This document shows positions 10,411 through 23,079 of a DNA stretch of 64,000 nt, piece after piece. The stretch is from Glebionis coronaria. Taxonomy: Eukaryota; Streptophyta; Magnoliopsida; Asterales; Asteraceae. The stretch covers positions 575,712,868 to 575,776,867 of the forward strand of contig CM046878.1 of NCBI GenBank assembly GCA_025667525.1. Direction: 5' to 3'. The number at the start of each line of letters is the position of its first letter. Positions within the stretch are counted from its first letter, which is position 1. The notes beneath the pieces are model-generated. The model searched no databases and was not told the DNA's origin. It saw nothing but the letters and a program-made list of their open reading frames with translations. The position numbers and the translations under genes were made by a program.

Positions 10411-12026
10411 TCATCTAACCCTTTAGGAAGCGACGTCCCGGCGCTTAATTCGTCTCAATAGTCTTTGGTTAAATGGCGAAGAGGTGAGAAATAGACAAGT
10501 TATCGCTGAGGTTTCTAACGAAGGCCAGGTAAAAAAATTCAAAGCAACGAGTATATGTAACGATCACAAGGGAACGAATTGAGTGAAGCTTCAATCCTTA
10601 TAAGGAAACTAAAAGAAAATCCATTAGAAACGAAAAATTAACAAGTCATCAATTTTTGGAAGTGGTTCAAGGTAGATTACAACTAGCTTATCAAGCTTGC
10701 GATAATCAAGACATATTAGAAATTATCCAAAAATACAAATCATAACTCGAGAGAAGACTAACGGGTTACTCGTACATAGACGATAATAAATAATAACCAT
10801 AATGATGACGGTAATGAACGATCCGTAACAACGAAAGACACGTCAAAGGAAATACGTCTGTTTACAAAATAATCACAAACCAAGTCAGGCACGCTTGAGC
10901 CCACTCATTTATAAATCCTTGTCTTCATCAAAAGGCGTCCCCTTTCATGTATACAAGAGTTTATAAATTTACGGTTCGGGAACTTATAACTTCCTTGTTC
11001 AAATAAAAAGGCGTCCCAATCCATTTCAACAAGACGATTATAAGTCATCCTACTCAAGTTTTACTACCTCTCAACACGATATCATATCCAAATACCATAG
11101 TAAATACAAGGTGTCAATAAACTTAAATCATGAATTCCGTATTCAAACGTCCCATTCCATTTGAATAAGGAAAACACAACAATCTAAGGTTCAGTGGTTT
11201 AAAATTTTCTTATTCAAATGTCCCAACCCATTTCAATAAGACAACCTTAAACGACTCATAGTTGGGTGATTTAAAATCTCTATATCAAAATGTCCCATTC
11301 CTTTTAGACACACGATATTAAGTCACTCAACCGAATGACTACTACGAGCATATATTTGTTGTACCCAAACTATATATATTTGATTAGGATATATATATCT
11401 TAAGTCCAACATTGGCATCCTCCTTTTCGCCAATAAAACGTAGTCATATAAAATCAATTCAAACGTCGCATTACATAGAAGATGTCGCCTCGGATAAATG
11501 ATTCTTCAAAATCATAAGTAGTAACGAAAACACGAACATCACGTTTATCAATTTCGTTTCTAAAGGAGATATCCAAAAATGGCACATCACGATACGATGA
11601 TAACAATCGAACTTAAACAAGTCGATATGCGATATATTACGAAACAATATATACATACTCAAAGTATTAAACGAGTCTCACACTCGTATTCAGATAATAC
11701 ATAATCATCAAGATCGATGATTGGCGGTGAGGCCAAATCTGATACAAAACCGTATTATAAAATGTACGACGATCATTCAAAGACCATTGCTTCATGTGCA
11801 ATGCCTTTAAATACCATAGTATAATCATACATATACATACCACCATTCATACGTACACATAGGATCACATAACCACAATCAATCATAAAGTAATACAAGA
11901 ATAGCCTTACCGGAGCCCTGCAGATTAGTTGCGTGCTTAAAACTTTTTAAAACACACCAAAGTTATAGTTTAGGTTTTTCAAAATCGACCTAGTTCTCTA
12001 TAACTTGTGGCTCTGATTACCAATTT
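10411..12026 (-). other. LARD internal domain, non-coding, with degenerate repeats
   Basis: No gag or pol motif is found in any frame. Between 10920 and 11320 five copies of a loose motif (GTCCCAWYCCATTTCAA followed by AAGAC-like sequence) recur at roughly 70-140 bp spacing. The part next to 12027 holds the primer-site-like sequence at 12009-12023. Confidence 0.7.
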
Positions 12027-15017
12027 TGTAACACCCCCAATTTCACAAGGCAGCGGAATACCACTTTGGGGCGCTACTCATAGCATATCGCACACAATCA
12101 TAGACAACGACCTCAAAAGAGATGTTAAAATAATACAAACCTTGTCTAAAAGTTTCCCATCCCAATATATAAAATCAGAGTAGCGTTTAGTCCCAAAAAT
12201 CGTTACCAATACATCACATTCCTCAAAGACTTAAAGGTCATTTATTCATTTCAAAGGATAGAAAATAATATAAACTTTAGACAAGTAAGCACCAACTCCA
12301 TCCTTGCATGCTCCACTGTTATCATCTTGATTACCTGAACTACATGCTTAAAATCATCAACACAACGGTTGAGCAAGTCTATAGGTTTTGCAAATCATAA
12401 TTTGAACACAAGAATTCTAATCATCTCAAGCTTGTCACACAGACAAGTCATATATATATCGATAAATGCCTTAAGCTCATGCAACTGAACGTTAACCAAC
12501 ACGTCAAACTGAGTCACTTACGGCGCCCCTACAACAGGTAATATTGTCATATACCAACGACCTCTTATACATTATATCCCTCTCAGGTGATCACAAGGAT
12601 ACATACCCTAGGATAAGGCTGTCAAACCAAATAGATCTATCAAATGTATTAGCGTTTACCTCGCAAGGTAATTAACAGTTCATGAAATTCAGGGACTTCA
12701 TAAGACAATGGTACTTAGGCATTTATCATCATATTCGGGTCCAGCATACCGAAAACAACTTGTGTTCATTTTATAAAATAACATGTATTCCCCCTCGCGG
12801 GTTAAAAATCATTTATAAAATAATATAAAAGCGAGGCTATAGACTCACCTGATACAATAGTCACAATAGTCACAATCGTCAATAAAGAACGATCGCCAAT
12901 CGAGAACAACGTCAATCGAGAATAAATGCCAACGATCGATACATGATCACACGAGACCTAAAGATAACGAGACGCGTCTTAGGCTCGAGACGAGAAATAA
13001 ATCATACATATATGTAATAAGTATATCTTAATAAGTTATTGGACATTGCATAAGTTTTATGATTCTTTATAAAACTTTTAGATGAAAACTTAACCATTTT
13101 AGTCTAATATTCAATATGACACTTTTAGCCCATCTTAAGCCCATTAGTGGCCCATTACGCATTTAAATGACTTAGGTCCATTTTAAAATCAGCATTTGAC
13201 TCCCATTTGGTTATAAATCTCAGGCCCAATAATGACCCAATAGCCATTAAAAGTGAAAGTTGGGCTTTTGTGGCCTAAATCCACTTTATAGTGTTTTCGG
13301 GTTCTAAAACGCCTCAAACGACATCAACTTAATATCTCACGTTGGTCCGGTCTTGGGTTCTATAATTATTAGTATACAAATGAGTCTATAATTCCCGACA
13401 AGTTGGTTATACCACTTTGGTTTGTATAAATATCATCACATTTTAAGTTAATGAAGAATAGTCCATTTATTATAATTTTTCCAACATGTCTCGTAGATTA
13501 GATCATTTCTCCTAAACCATAAATAATCTAAATGAGTTATTTTTACCAAAATCATTCTTAACTTACTTAGTTTATTTATTATAAGTCCAATTACCTCTAA
13601 TTTATACTAATCATAGCTCATTACTCCTTTTATCACTTAGAAGAGTTGGTTGTTTTTCGCACCCAACTTCAGTTCCACCGTTTTGCCCGCCATTTCTAAA
13701 CCGTTTATCCGTAGAAAACCACCCGATTCGTGTGTGTTCTCCATATGTTTAGCTACAACTTTTCGTTTTACATATTTAGGGGTCAGTATACGAATTTTAT
13801 GAGAAAACAGCCCATCTTTACAGCATGTCAGATTTTTGACCTTGCTTCACTATTTTGGTCATATCTCACTTTCTGGGACTCGCCACGGGACGGGCCACCC
13901 GGCGAAATCACCACAAAACATAGACCTATCACCCTATACTTTTGTCCAGAGACCAGTACCTACTGATTTTAAACAATCATCTCGTTTTTGGGACTGATGT
14001 AAATCTGAAAATTACATCCATTATGTAGAGCTTGTTTAAGCTTCTTTTTCATGTTATAAATCATATACAATGTCCAAAGCCTTTAAAATATATTATATAT
14101 TACATTTACAGAAATTAAATAATAAATATACATGACCACTTACAAAAATTACATAGAAAATAAAGGAGAATTCTTACAAGTTAGATATTGAAAAGCAATA
14201 ACAAGGATTCAACCATGCTTGATCTTTTTACAACCATATCTTGTAGCTAATTACTTTGAAAAGAATTGTGTTTTGACCTTGTGATTTTCGGCAGGTGTTA
14301 GAAGGAAAAAGAAATGAGGCGATCTTGGTGTAGGTTGGCTTAAAAGTATATTATATCCAAAGCTTAATTTGCATACACTTGCTATGTACGTGTCATATTG
14401 ATACTATATGTGCAATATCAACAAGCGAAGTTACAATTTGTTTCTTTTTAGTTTTATCCGTCCAAAGTGGGTATAAGGATAGCTTATTTTATGAATTTGT
14501 CTTATAATTTGTAAAACGGGTATTATCAAAGTCTCGGTATTTTAAAAGTTACGCGATTTGAAAGATAAATCTAGAACACGAAAAATAAACACTCAATATA
14601 AATTAAAAACATCGATATTCAGAGAACATTAATATTTTTATTAATAAATGTAGCTTATTAATTAAAATATGTTGATAAAATATGTTAAAACTTTATATAA
14701 ACGAACGACGCCTAAGGGTTTAACGTAAATTACCAAAAATGCTCGTAAAATGATAAATTAAAACGACGACAATAGAAAATATGTCTATGCCATAACGAGG
14801 ATATTTACGGTCGGTGACAGACAAAGACTTTGTCGATTAATAATAAATGACACATATTCGATATGTTAAAGCCTTAACCTTGTCGGTTAGCCGATTAATC
14901 AATATTATTCGTAGAACAAATATGACAAATGAAAGTCGGTAATAAATATTGATCCGACTACTAGGAATAAGATTAGATCTCAGTCTAAATGTTGATTTTA
15001 AAGTTTGGGTTATTACA
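12027..15017 (-). repeat. 5' LTR of the LARD
   Basis: It is a ~2991-bp LTR nearly identical to 7419-10410, followed by the target duplication ACGTA at 15018-15022. Confidence 0.9.
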
Positions 15018-15384
15018 ACGTACAAGCAAACCTGATCCTAAACTTGAAAACCCAAGCAAACCACGATCAAACTTGAACCACAAGAAACCTGCAACAAAAA
15101 ACCTTTGTTTAAATAGAATTATTTAGTATACACGAAATTGATTTACAATATAAAAAACCAATTTCCAATTTGAAATTTGCTTTATCACTTTGTAGTAGAC
15201 ACATGATGAGTACTATGTACTCTTTGTTTTATTCAAAACAAACCCACCAGTTAACACCAAACCAATGAATGGTTCTTTCCTTCTATCTACACGTGATAAA
15301 ACCACTTCGTCTTCTCTGCCTAGTGAACCTGTAACTAAAAAAACGTAAACTAAAATCGAAACCCTTTTTACCACGAAACCCACA

Positions 15385-15396
15385 GCTCTGATACCA
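15385..15396 (-). other. Primer-binding site of copia 1 (initiator Met tRNA)
   Basis: On the minus strand this reads TGGTATCAGAGC, complementary to the 3' end of initiator-Met tRNA. It sits two bases inside the 15399 LTR boundary, which fixes the orientation and LTR edge of copia 1. Confidence 0.9.
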
Positions 15397-15398
15397 CT

Positions 15399-15749
15399 TG
15401 CTGGAATCGATAACCCAACAACCCAAAGATCGATATGCGGAACCTAGATCGCTGTAAAGAAGGATCGCATAGCTGCTACAAACGGAACCTAGACGAACGA
15501 CAGACAAAGGTAACCAAACGACAACTTTATTGATTAACAATTGGTTTACGAGAAAGAATAGAAGATAGGTGTAATTTGAGCATCACCCCCTCACCTCTTA
15601 TTATAGGGTGAGGGGGTCGGTTCCCTAGTCTTCACCGATTAGGGATTGGGCTTGGATCCATCCGGCTCAAATAGAACCTACCTTAAACAAAGCTTACATA
15701 GGAAACATGTCTTATACTAATCTTAACTAGACTTAGGAACTAATACTAA
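15399..15749 (-). repeat. 5' LTR of copia 1
   Basis: It is a close copy of 3104-3453, starting TGCTGGAATC on +. Its outer end stops at CTAATACTAA without the final CA seen in the other LTR, so the outermost bases are lost or mutated. Confidence 0.85.
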
Positions 15750-16739
15750 GCGAGGGATTTTTTGCGGGTAATGTATCTATTGTTGATGCTTCGCTGGTAA
15801 GTGTTGTGCTTGTTGTCAATGTTTTGGAATGTGGGTCATTGTCAGATTTATTTGTTATGATGCGATGTACTTATAAGTGCCCTTAGCATTAGCTTACAAA
15901 TCTAGTGCCCTTAGGATTTGTTTTATATGTAGCTACTAAAGACTCCTGTCCCCATACAGTAATCCCAATAGTTCAGCTGAGTAATAAGTGCATGGTTCAA
16001 ATTTACTATTTTTCAATCATATGAATGAGTTTTATAGCTGGTCGGATCAATCTGTACTGGGTGAGTAATGGTCTCGGTTGATGACAAGAGTAAAATCTTG
16101 GACAACACTATAAAATCAGACTTGAACCATAGCATAGTAAGAAACAAGCTCTGCATCGCGAAACTCAATACCATTATATATATCTGATATAAACCATTTT
16201 ATCATCCTAATAATCTTGTCCTGCATCAATAATAATTAAAAAGCTTGAAAGACCAAACAAGGCTTAATGTCGTGGGCTACCAACTACTACGTAGCTTTTA
16301 GTTGATTTAGGTGTAATTGGGTCAGTCTCCGGCTACCCAAATTAAAAAGTGCAGTTTGAATGTGACGTATTAATAAGAATGTCTCTTTTATCCAGGTGGG
16401 AACGTGAAGAATTTGCAGGAAAGAAATGAGTTTCACTTTCATACATTGAGGGTTGCGGGCAAGTACATTTTCTTTTTTGCACATTAAGGGCAGTAAAGAT
16501 TGTGTTTTTATGAAGGTTGTCTTTATTCATGTTGGATGTCGTGTTTCTAGGTGATTGGATGCAATTATAATATTCAAGGATTGTGTGTTCTTAAGAATCA
16601 TGGATGTATTTCTTATGTTATAGATATCAATTATATTCTCTTTTTTGTTTGGATTGGTTTGTTACGTTAACAATTTGAGAATTTTAGTTTTTCGTTTTGC
16701 TAAAAGTAAAAGATCGCCAAGAAATCGTGCTGTATTTTG
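15750..16739. other. No gene seen
   Basis: This is AT-rich DNA with no convincing coding frame or repeat boundary. Short frames near 16.3-16.5 kb show no recognisable domain. Confidence 0.45.
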
Positions 16740-17094
16740 TGGGTTGACAACTTTGTGGATGGTGGTGACTTTTTTGGTCACCAACCAACTAAAATAGTGA
16801 CCACAGAGGTTGGTCTCTAACAGATGGTAACCAGAATATTTGGTCTCTAACCGATCCATGACCAGAATATCTGATCACCAATGGTGAAGCTGTTTTTACC
16901 CCCATACGATCAGTGACGACTTTTTGGTCACCATTTGGAGACCAAATTTCGTTCGGTCACCAATTGCAATTAGTGACGGACCTTTGGTGACCATTGGTGA
17001 CCACCTATATTTTGTCACTAATTACGATTGGTGACCAAATTAGTACCTTTTGTGACCAAATATTTTCGTCATTAAAAGAACTTTTACTTGTAGT
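16740..17094. mobile_element. Terminal fragment of a CACTA transposon
   Basis: The segment ends in CTTTTACTTGTAGTG, the reverse complement of a CACTA terminus (CACTACAAGTAAAAG). Inside it, TTTGGTCACC and GGTGACCAAA motifs recur in both orientations at least ten times, the subterminal array that CACTA transposases bind. No matching CACTACAAG end is found upstream within the window, so this looks like a lone end. Confidence 0.7.
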
Positions 17095-17600
17095 GTGCTT
17101 CGCTTAACCTCAAGCAAGGTTGTGACTCTTTCAAATGTTCTTCATAGACCCAAAATCAGTAAATGCCTTGTATGTGTCATTAAGAATAGCCAAGATGTCA
17201 TACGCAAAGGTTACATAGAGGAAGAGAGTGGTGCACGATAAAACAATAGGCTTGTTGGTTGCCAATTAAGAGCCAGAGTTGACCAAAGCTAGAACTCGAG
17301 GGTGGTACTTGCTTACTAGGTGCACGGTCCATGTTTGTAACTCAAGGGATATGCTTGTTGACTACCAACCTGCGACAGGTCATCAGGTTGTTTTGAAAAA
17401 CAATAGTCATGTTGAAGTAGTCGGGTTTGGAACAGTGAAACTTCAGATGACTACTGGGAAGGTTTTGACTCTTTAAAATATTTATCAAACACCTGAAATC
17501 ATCAAGTGTTGCGTATCTGTTAGAAAACTTAATAAGATGGATCCTGTAAAAAAGACGAGACTCATCTATCAACCTTGGCCCTAAGAATCTTCTTACATCG
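17095..17600 (+). pseudogene. Ty1/copia protease-region remnant
   Basis: Frames encode TVHVCNSRDMLVDYQPATG, VEVVGFGTVKLQMTTGK and then IYQTPEIIKCCVSVRKLNK, which matches the copia protease region (xDTGAxxHVC ... GxGTVxL ... NVLHVPEI). The catalytic Asp-Thr-Gly reads LTR. An upstream stretch (17110-17170) also reads KVVTLSNVLHRPKI, so the region may contain two partial copies. It abuts the CACTA end at 17094. Confidence 0.6.
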
Positions 17601-19002
17601 CAAAACCAGAGACCTACCAATACATTTAAACTCACCACGATACATTCATTAAACAACCACTAGTTATACACCTCTCTAATTCCACTAAATAAATATTCAG
17701 TATCATAGAAATGTAAATAAAAACACATAATGGGATCAAAACAGACTATAATAGCTTTTAGCAAACATAACATCATAACAAGTTCTTATAAATGATAAGT
17801 TATGAAATTAATTAATGACAAATTTCCCATATTGTAAATTTTTAGATTTACTGGCGGAATCAATAGTATGTAAATTTCATATTGCATTTTCATAAATATC
17901 GAGTAACTAATTAACACACTATAAGCATCAGTTGCGGAGCATAAATACTAACCTTTTAAACATTGAATGAAATTTACTAAAAAGTACATGATCTTATCAC
18001 TAAACAAGACCCCTACCTATATATTTCATTTCGTCACGACAAACCTTCATCAAAAGACATTTAAGAAGCCGTGACAATTCAGCAAGCAAATAACGATCCA
18101 CTCTCATACTGTTCATCACAACAGTCCCATTATCATACTCTAACTCATTGTAAGACTTGATATTATCAAAGAATTGCATGTATAAACATGATTTTTTTAG
18201 TACAAGGAAAAACATTAATTGAAGAGCACACATACTACTAACATATTCGGTATCTCACTAAACCTGGTAGAAAGCACATGATCTAAGCGATGCGAACCTT
18301 CTTATCCCGCTATAAACACATTCATTAGACATCTGCTAAAAGTACACCTTAACAAAGTCCCAACTATATTGCTTAAATATATAGTACCATCAAAACGCTA
18401 GAAAATTCGGAAAATGCAACGAAAACATAAATTAATAACGGATTATATCGACATATAATAGTAAAGCCGAGAGGCTAATTTGTAGACATTCGGATCTACT
18501 GTCAGAATTGACAATATCAAATCTACGCAGGCCAAACACAGAAAACAAAAAATTGCAACAATGGTCTCTGTTGTTTGGCGAAATCGCAGGCACGACTCCT
18601 GGAACTACGAAAGCGCATACCGTTCTTACAGGAATACTTTTTTTTCCAAACAATCCTCGGCTTCCTTAGTCTAACTTTGGTATGTGTTTGTTTACCGTAA
18701 CGGATGTAACTGATTTTATGGTTATAAAATTTAAATGAAAGATACATAGGAATTAAAATTGAACCTTCATTTGTTGTGTGATTATAGCAGCAGATATGAG
18801 CCCTAATTTTAAATGTAGGTTTGGGTTTTGTCGTTTTGGTTTATTATGGTGGTGGTAATTGGTAAATGATGGTTTTATAGTATAAAATTCTTAGCCTGAT
18901 GTGTTTGTTTTTTACGATAAATATCCGCCTCTGACATCTGACGACAAGTCAGGGAAAAGTTTTTTCTTTTTTTGTCAATCAGAGGCGGGTTGTTCATTTG
19001 TA
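17601..19002. other. No gene seen
   Basis: Only short reading frames without recognisable domains occur. Near 18925-18990 an imperfect inverted pair CCGCCTCTGAC / GTCAATCAGAGGCGG is present. Confidence 0.45.
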
Positions 19003-19787
19003 TCTGACTAAGGCTGTGTTTGTTTCTTCAAAAAAACGTCTGACTGCATCTGACGTCTGACCGGTCAGACGTGGTCAGACGTGTTGGTCGTTTGTTTTTT
19101 CCCGCGAGTTAGAGCGGTAATGTCATAAAATATCTGACTCAGTCAGATTCGGTGGTAACATCTTAATGGCTCTGAACCATGTGCAAGGCCTTTAAACACA
19201 CAACACTCTTCACCATCATTGATCATAATTGATGTTACGAGGTTACAAGTAAGGAGATATCATAAGATATCCATGATCCTGAGATACAAAAATCTTACCC
19301 GAGACCTCAATACAAGATCTTGTTGCGTTCGTGTTCACATTCGAAGAACAATAATATAAAAGAGTAGTGTTTTGATTTTGAATTTTAAGAAAAAACTTGC
19401 GTAGGGTTAAATTTGAGAAAGACATCTGTGGCTTGCGATAAATGTGAGTTCTGTGAATGATATGTGGAGGCGTTTATTTTGATATTGTGACTTTGTATTA
19501 GGGTTTTGACAATACAAGTTAACTAATGCACTTAATTGGTTTTTTTTTTGCCCCACAAATTTGGTTAAAGTATCTGGGTCAGTTGTATAAGAAGTTTTGG
19601 TGGGTGATACTTTGCGTCAGTTGAGTCATTCGTTTTCGTCAAATAATATTAGCATTCAGACATTTATAGAAAACAAACAACGTTATTTTATTCAGATTCA
19701 TACATTAAGACCACCTCTTCCAGTAAGATGTGGTAGTCAGATTCAGACATGAAGCATCTTAATGAAACAAACACCACCTAAGTCAGA
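19003..19787. mobile_element. Non-autonomous element with hAT-like termini
   Basis: It starts TCTGACTAAGG followed by CTGTGTTTGTTTC and ends GAAACAAACACCACCT followed by AAGTCAGA. These ~24-bp ends are imperfect inverted repeats, and the inner GTGTTTGTTT is typical of plant hAT-type MITEs. It encodes nothing recognisable. TCTGAC/GTCAGA hexamers cluster inside both ends. No clean 8-bp target duplication was found, so the exact edges are uncertain. Confidence 0.55.
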
Positions 19788-20920
19788 CTCGGATTTTATG
19801 TCTGACTGCCTCTTAGCCAATCATCCCACACCCTTCAAACCCTCAAAATCCTTCACCAATCCATACCAAATTCACGTCTGACGCAGTTCATGTCTAGCAG
19901 CTGTCGTAGCGAAAGTTCTTGGTTGAATTTCTGCTAGAAGGGTATGTGTATTTCTTGCCCTTTGTAAAGAAGGGATGGCGGTTTATGTTTCATTTATAAA
20001 GAGATACAACAAAAAAAGGTTACTTTGGAGAAGGTGAGATAGAAAATGTAGGCATACCACATAAGTTAGGTTTATGGAAGGTTATATATGTATCTAGGTT
20101 ATGGGTTAGATTAACTTGGGCCATATTTTTGAGTTTAACTTTTAATAGATTGACCCAAAATACTAAGGTTACAATTAGAGTCGGAAAAAGTTATCTATGG
20201 GTATTTTTAAGGGGCAATTTCATATCTCCCCTCCTTTTAAATGGAAATTTCATATATACCCAAACATGCATTAAAAACATTGTAAATCATGCATTCATAA
20301 CTTGCACTTTGGGTATATATAAAATTAAACATGAAAATAGGGTGATATATGAAATTAATCCCAAAATTTTAATAGAGTACAATGTAAATTACGTTGTCCT
20401 TTTGCAAATTCGCAAATTTGCCACTAAAAGCAAACTATAAAACTTTTAGCTATTATACTTCAAAATCTCGTGCGATTTTGTCACTATATTTAAAAATATC
20501 GTGCAATTTTGCCACCGAGTTGATGTATGCTAACTTTTTTCGTCATCTCCCCCTCACGTGCCATGCACATGAGGGTATTTTCGTCATTTCAAGTCAATCA
20601 CACTTCTTCTTCCCCACTTTGATTTTACAGGAACACTACTGTCACCGCCATCCACCAATACCATAATCCTTATGGTGGCCTGAATTCACAAAATTTCATA
20701 AAACAAAGAATCCACAAAACTAACACTCAAATCAGCTAAGGTAAGATTCGAGGTCTAGTCACTTTGAATTTCGTCCTGCACAATATAGCAAATTAAAATG
20801 CCATAAACAATGTTGTGACATCAAAATTGCAACATCGCGAGTTGAAAAAGCAATATCATAATGTTTGGTTGTTTGTGCTTTGCTACTATTTTAAATAGTG
20901 ATGATAAACTGTCTAATAAT
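19788..20920. other. No gene; contains short inverted repeats
   Basis: Around 20210-20365 an AT-rich imperfect palindrome occurs (TTTCATATMTMCCC-like sequence and its complement). Around 20400-20515 short blocks such as GCAAATTTGCCACT and GCAATTTTGCCACC recur. No coding sequence is recognised. Confidence 0.45.
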
Positions 20921-20934
20921 CTAAAAAATGTGTT

Positions 20935-23072
20935 ATGATGGATTATTCTAATTCTCAAAAGGGCTATAGGCTTTTTAGTCTTGATAGAAATCAATTTCTT
21001 GTCTCTAGAGATGTTAGTTTCTATGAGTCTATTTTTCCTTTTAAGGATTATGTCTCTAAAAACAAGCATGATGAGTCCAATGTTCCTAGTGTTAATCAAG
21101 ATAAAAATCTGTTAAACTTTTTTGATTTAGATTACCCTGAGCTGCCTAATGATGATGAGAGAGTAACACTTAGCCAAAATAGTGACCATGGGTCACACAG
21201 TGAGGGTAGCCACTCCTCCAACCAAGGGGATAATGTGGACAATGTTGTATCCCCAATTATTGGGGATGATGCTCAAAACAGTGAGGACATTAATGCTGGG
21301 TTGGAAGAGGGGGCAGCCACACTTGATGATAACATTGAGTCTGAAGGTCACTTGGATCAAAATCCAAGTACTTCTGCTCACGGAAATCAAAATGTTAGAA
21401 GGTCCACTAGGAGTTCTGTTTTTCCTAAAATTATAATGATTTTGTTGTAAGTCTTAAAAATTTGTTGGTTACTTTAAGTTAATCATGAAAGTTTCTGTTT
21501 TGTCACCCAACTTAACAAGAGTAGTGAACCACAAGGTTATTTTAAAGCTTCTCAAAACCCTCTTTGGGTTGATGTTATGAATGTTGAACTTACAGGCCTT
21601 CTTGAGAATGATACTTGGGATATTGTTGAACTTCCAAAAGGTAGAAAGGCCTTAGGTTGTAAATGGATTTGGAAGCTAAAATTTAAGTCTAGTGGTGAAA
21701 TAGAAACATACAAAGCTAGGGTTGTTGCCCAAGGCTTTGGTCAAAAGGAAGGAATAGACTATGATGAAACCTTTGCTCCTATTGTTAAGATGGCCAGTGT
21801 TAGATGTTTACTTAATCTTGTTGTTGTGCAATCTTGGCATGTGTTTCAACTTGATATTAACAATGCTTTTTTATATGGTGATCTTGATGAGACTGTTTAT
21901 ATGAAACCACCCCATGGATATCTTCCTGGGGGTGATAACATGGTTTGTATGCTTAAAAAAAATCCTTGTATGGGCTTAAACAAGCTGCTAGGCAATAGAA
22001 TGCTAAGCTTACTTATGTCTTGAATGAAAATGACTTCGTTCAAAGTAAATATGCTTACTCTCTGTACACTAAATCTCATGGCGATATCTTTCTTGCCTTA
22101 CTTGTGTATGTTGACGATATCATTGTTACTGGAAACAACATTGTTGAGATTGAGATGTTCAAAACTTCTCTGAGAACCAAGTTTATGATTAAGGACTTGG
22201 AAAAGTTAAAATATTTCTTTGGTATTGAGGTTATTGATATTGAGTGTGGTATTTGTTTGAATCAAAGGAAGTATGTGTTGGATCTGCTTTCTGAATATGG
22301 TATGCTTGAATGTAAACCTGATAAGACCCCTTTGGTTACTAAACTTGCTATATCTAATGAACCACTGTTGATGATCCTCTTCTTGATAATATTGTTCACT
22401 ATCATAAATTGACGGGCAAGCTTATTTATTTGAACAATACCAGACCTGACATATCTTATGTTGTGCATTTTTTAAGTCAATTTATGCACTATCCTTTGAA
22501 TTCTCATCTTAAGATAGACTTCAAGATATTAAGATATCTCAAAGGTTCTCCAGGTTTGGGCATTCACATTAAGAAGACATATGGTATGTTTCTTAATGCT
22601 TATCTGATGCTGATTGGGCTAAGTGCATTGTCACTAGGAAATCTGTTACTGGTTATTGTGTGTTTGTTATAACAATCTTGTATCTTGGAAGAGTAAATAA
22701 CAAAGTACTCTATATAAATCATCCATAGAAGCAGAGTATAGAGCTCTTGTTTCTGTGACCAGTGAGGTCATTTGGATTCTTAAGGTTTTAAAAGATTTGC
22801 ATTGTGATAACCTTTTGCCTGTAACCTTGTACTGTGACAGTAATTCAGCTATAAAAATAGCTGCAAATCGAGTCTTTCATGAAAGAACTAAGCATTTAAA
22901 GATTGACTTGCATTTTGTAAGGGAAAACATCTTAAATGGGGCAGTTAGAACATGTAAGGTGGATTCTGCTAATCAAATAGCATATATCCTCACTAAAGGA
23001 TTGGATACATTACAACATAATGCCATTGTCAAAAAACTTTGGATGTTTAATATGTATGAGGTATGTGATTAA
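20935..23072 (+). pseudogene. Copia 2 integrase C-terminus, RT and RNase H
   Basis: Frames in order are QKGYRLFSLDRNQFLVSRDV (integrase tail, 20935-21450); CKWIWKLKFKSSGEIETYKA through FQLDINNAFLYGDLDETVYM (RT, 21577-22023); LVYVDDIIVTGNN with FFGIEVIDIECGICLNQRKY (22020-22412); NNTRPDISYVVHFLSQFMHY (22409-22672); and RNase H with CDSNSAI and HERTKHLKIDLHFVREN (22755-23072). Each step between blocks is a frameshift or stop. The YVDD active site survives. The stop at 23070-23072 lies just before the polypurine tract, as usual for copia. Confidence 0.85.
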
Positions 23073-23079
23073 GTGGGGA

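Larger units (their letters stand above)
7414..15022 (-). mobile_element. LARD-like non-coding LTR retrotransposon
   Basis: Two ~2.99-kb LTRs (7419-10410 and 12027-15017) flank a 1.6-kb internal domain with no coding capacity. The 5-bp target duplication ACGTA is present at 7414-7418 and 15018-15022, so the boundaries are exact. The LTRs run TGTAACACCCCC...GGTTATTACA on +. A primer-site-like TTGGTAATCAGAGCC next to the 12027 LTR indicates minus orientation. I count only about twenty differences between the LTRs by eye, so insertion was recent relative to the host copia. It lies in the leader of copia 1. Mobilisation would need proteins from another element, probably Ty3/gypsy (inference). Confidence 0.9.
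3104..15749 (-). mobile_element. Ty1/copia retrotransposon 1, nested and decayed
   Basis: This is a minus-strand copia element whose two ~350-bp LTRs lie at 3104-3453 and 15399-15749. Without the 7.6-kb LTR element inserted in its leader it would be about 5.0 kb, normal for copia. Order on the minus strand is 5' LTR, iMet primer-binding site, leader, gag, protease, integrase, RT, RNase H, 3' LTR. The gag-pol frame is broken by stops, frameshifts and a deletion. Wording around the RT (KKSLYGLKKSPRQWYKRFD) suggests the Tork/Tnt1 lineage (inference). No clear target duplication is visible at the outer ends, and the 15.7-kb LTR has lost its terminal dinucleotide. Confidence 0.88.

Noticed and set aside
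13730..13966. A 78-codon open frame on +
   Set aside because: It lies inside the LARD LTR, and the same region of the other LTR (around 9123-9359) does not keep it open from the same start. It is LTR sequence and not a gene.
18000..18747. Overlapping minus-strand frames
   Set aside because: They overlap each other in different frames, lack domains and show no splice or composition signal.
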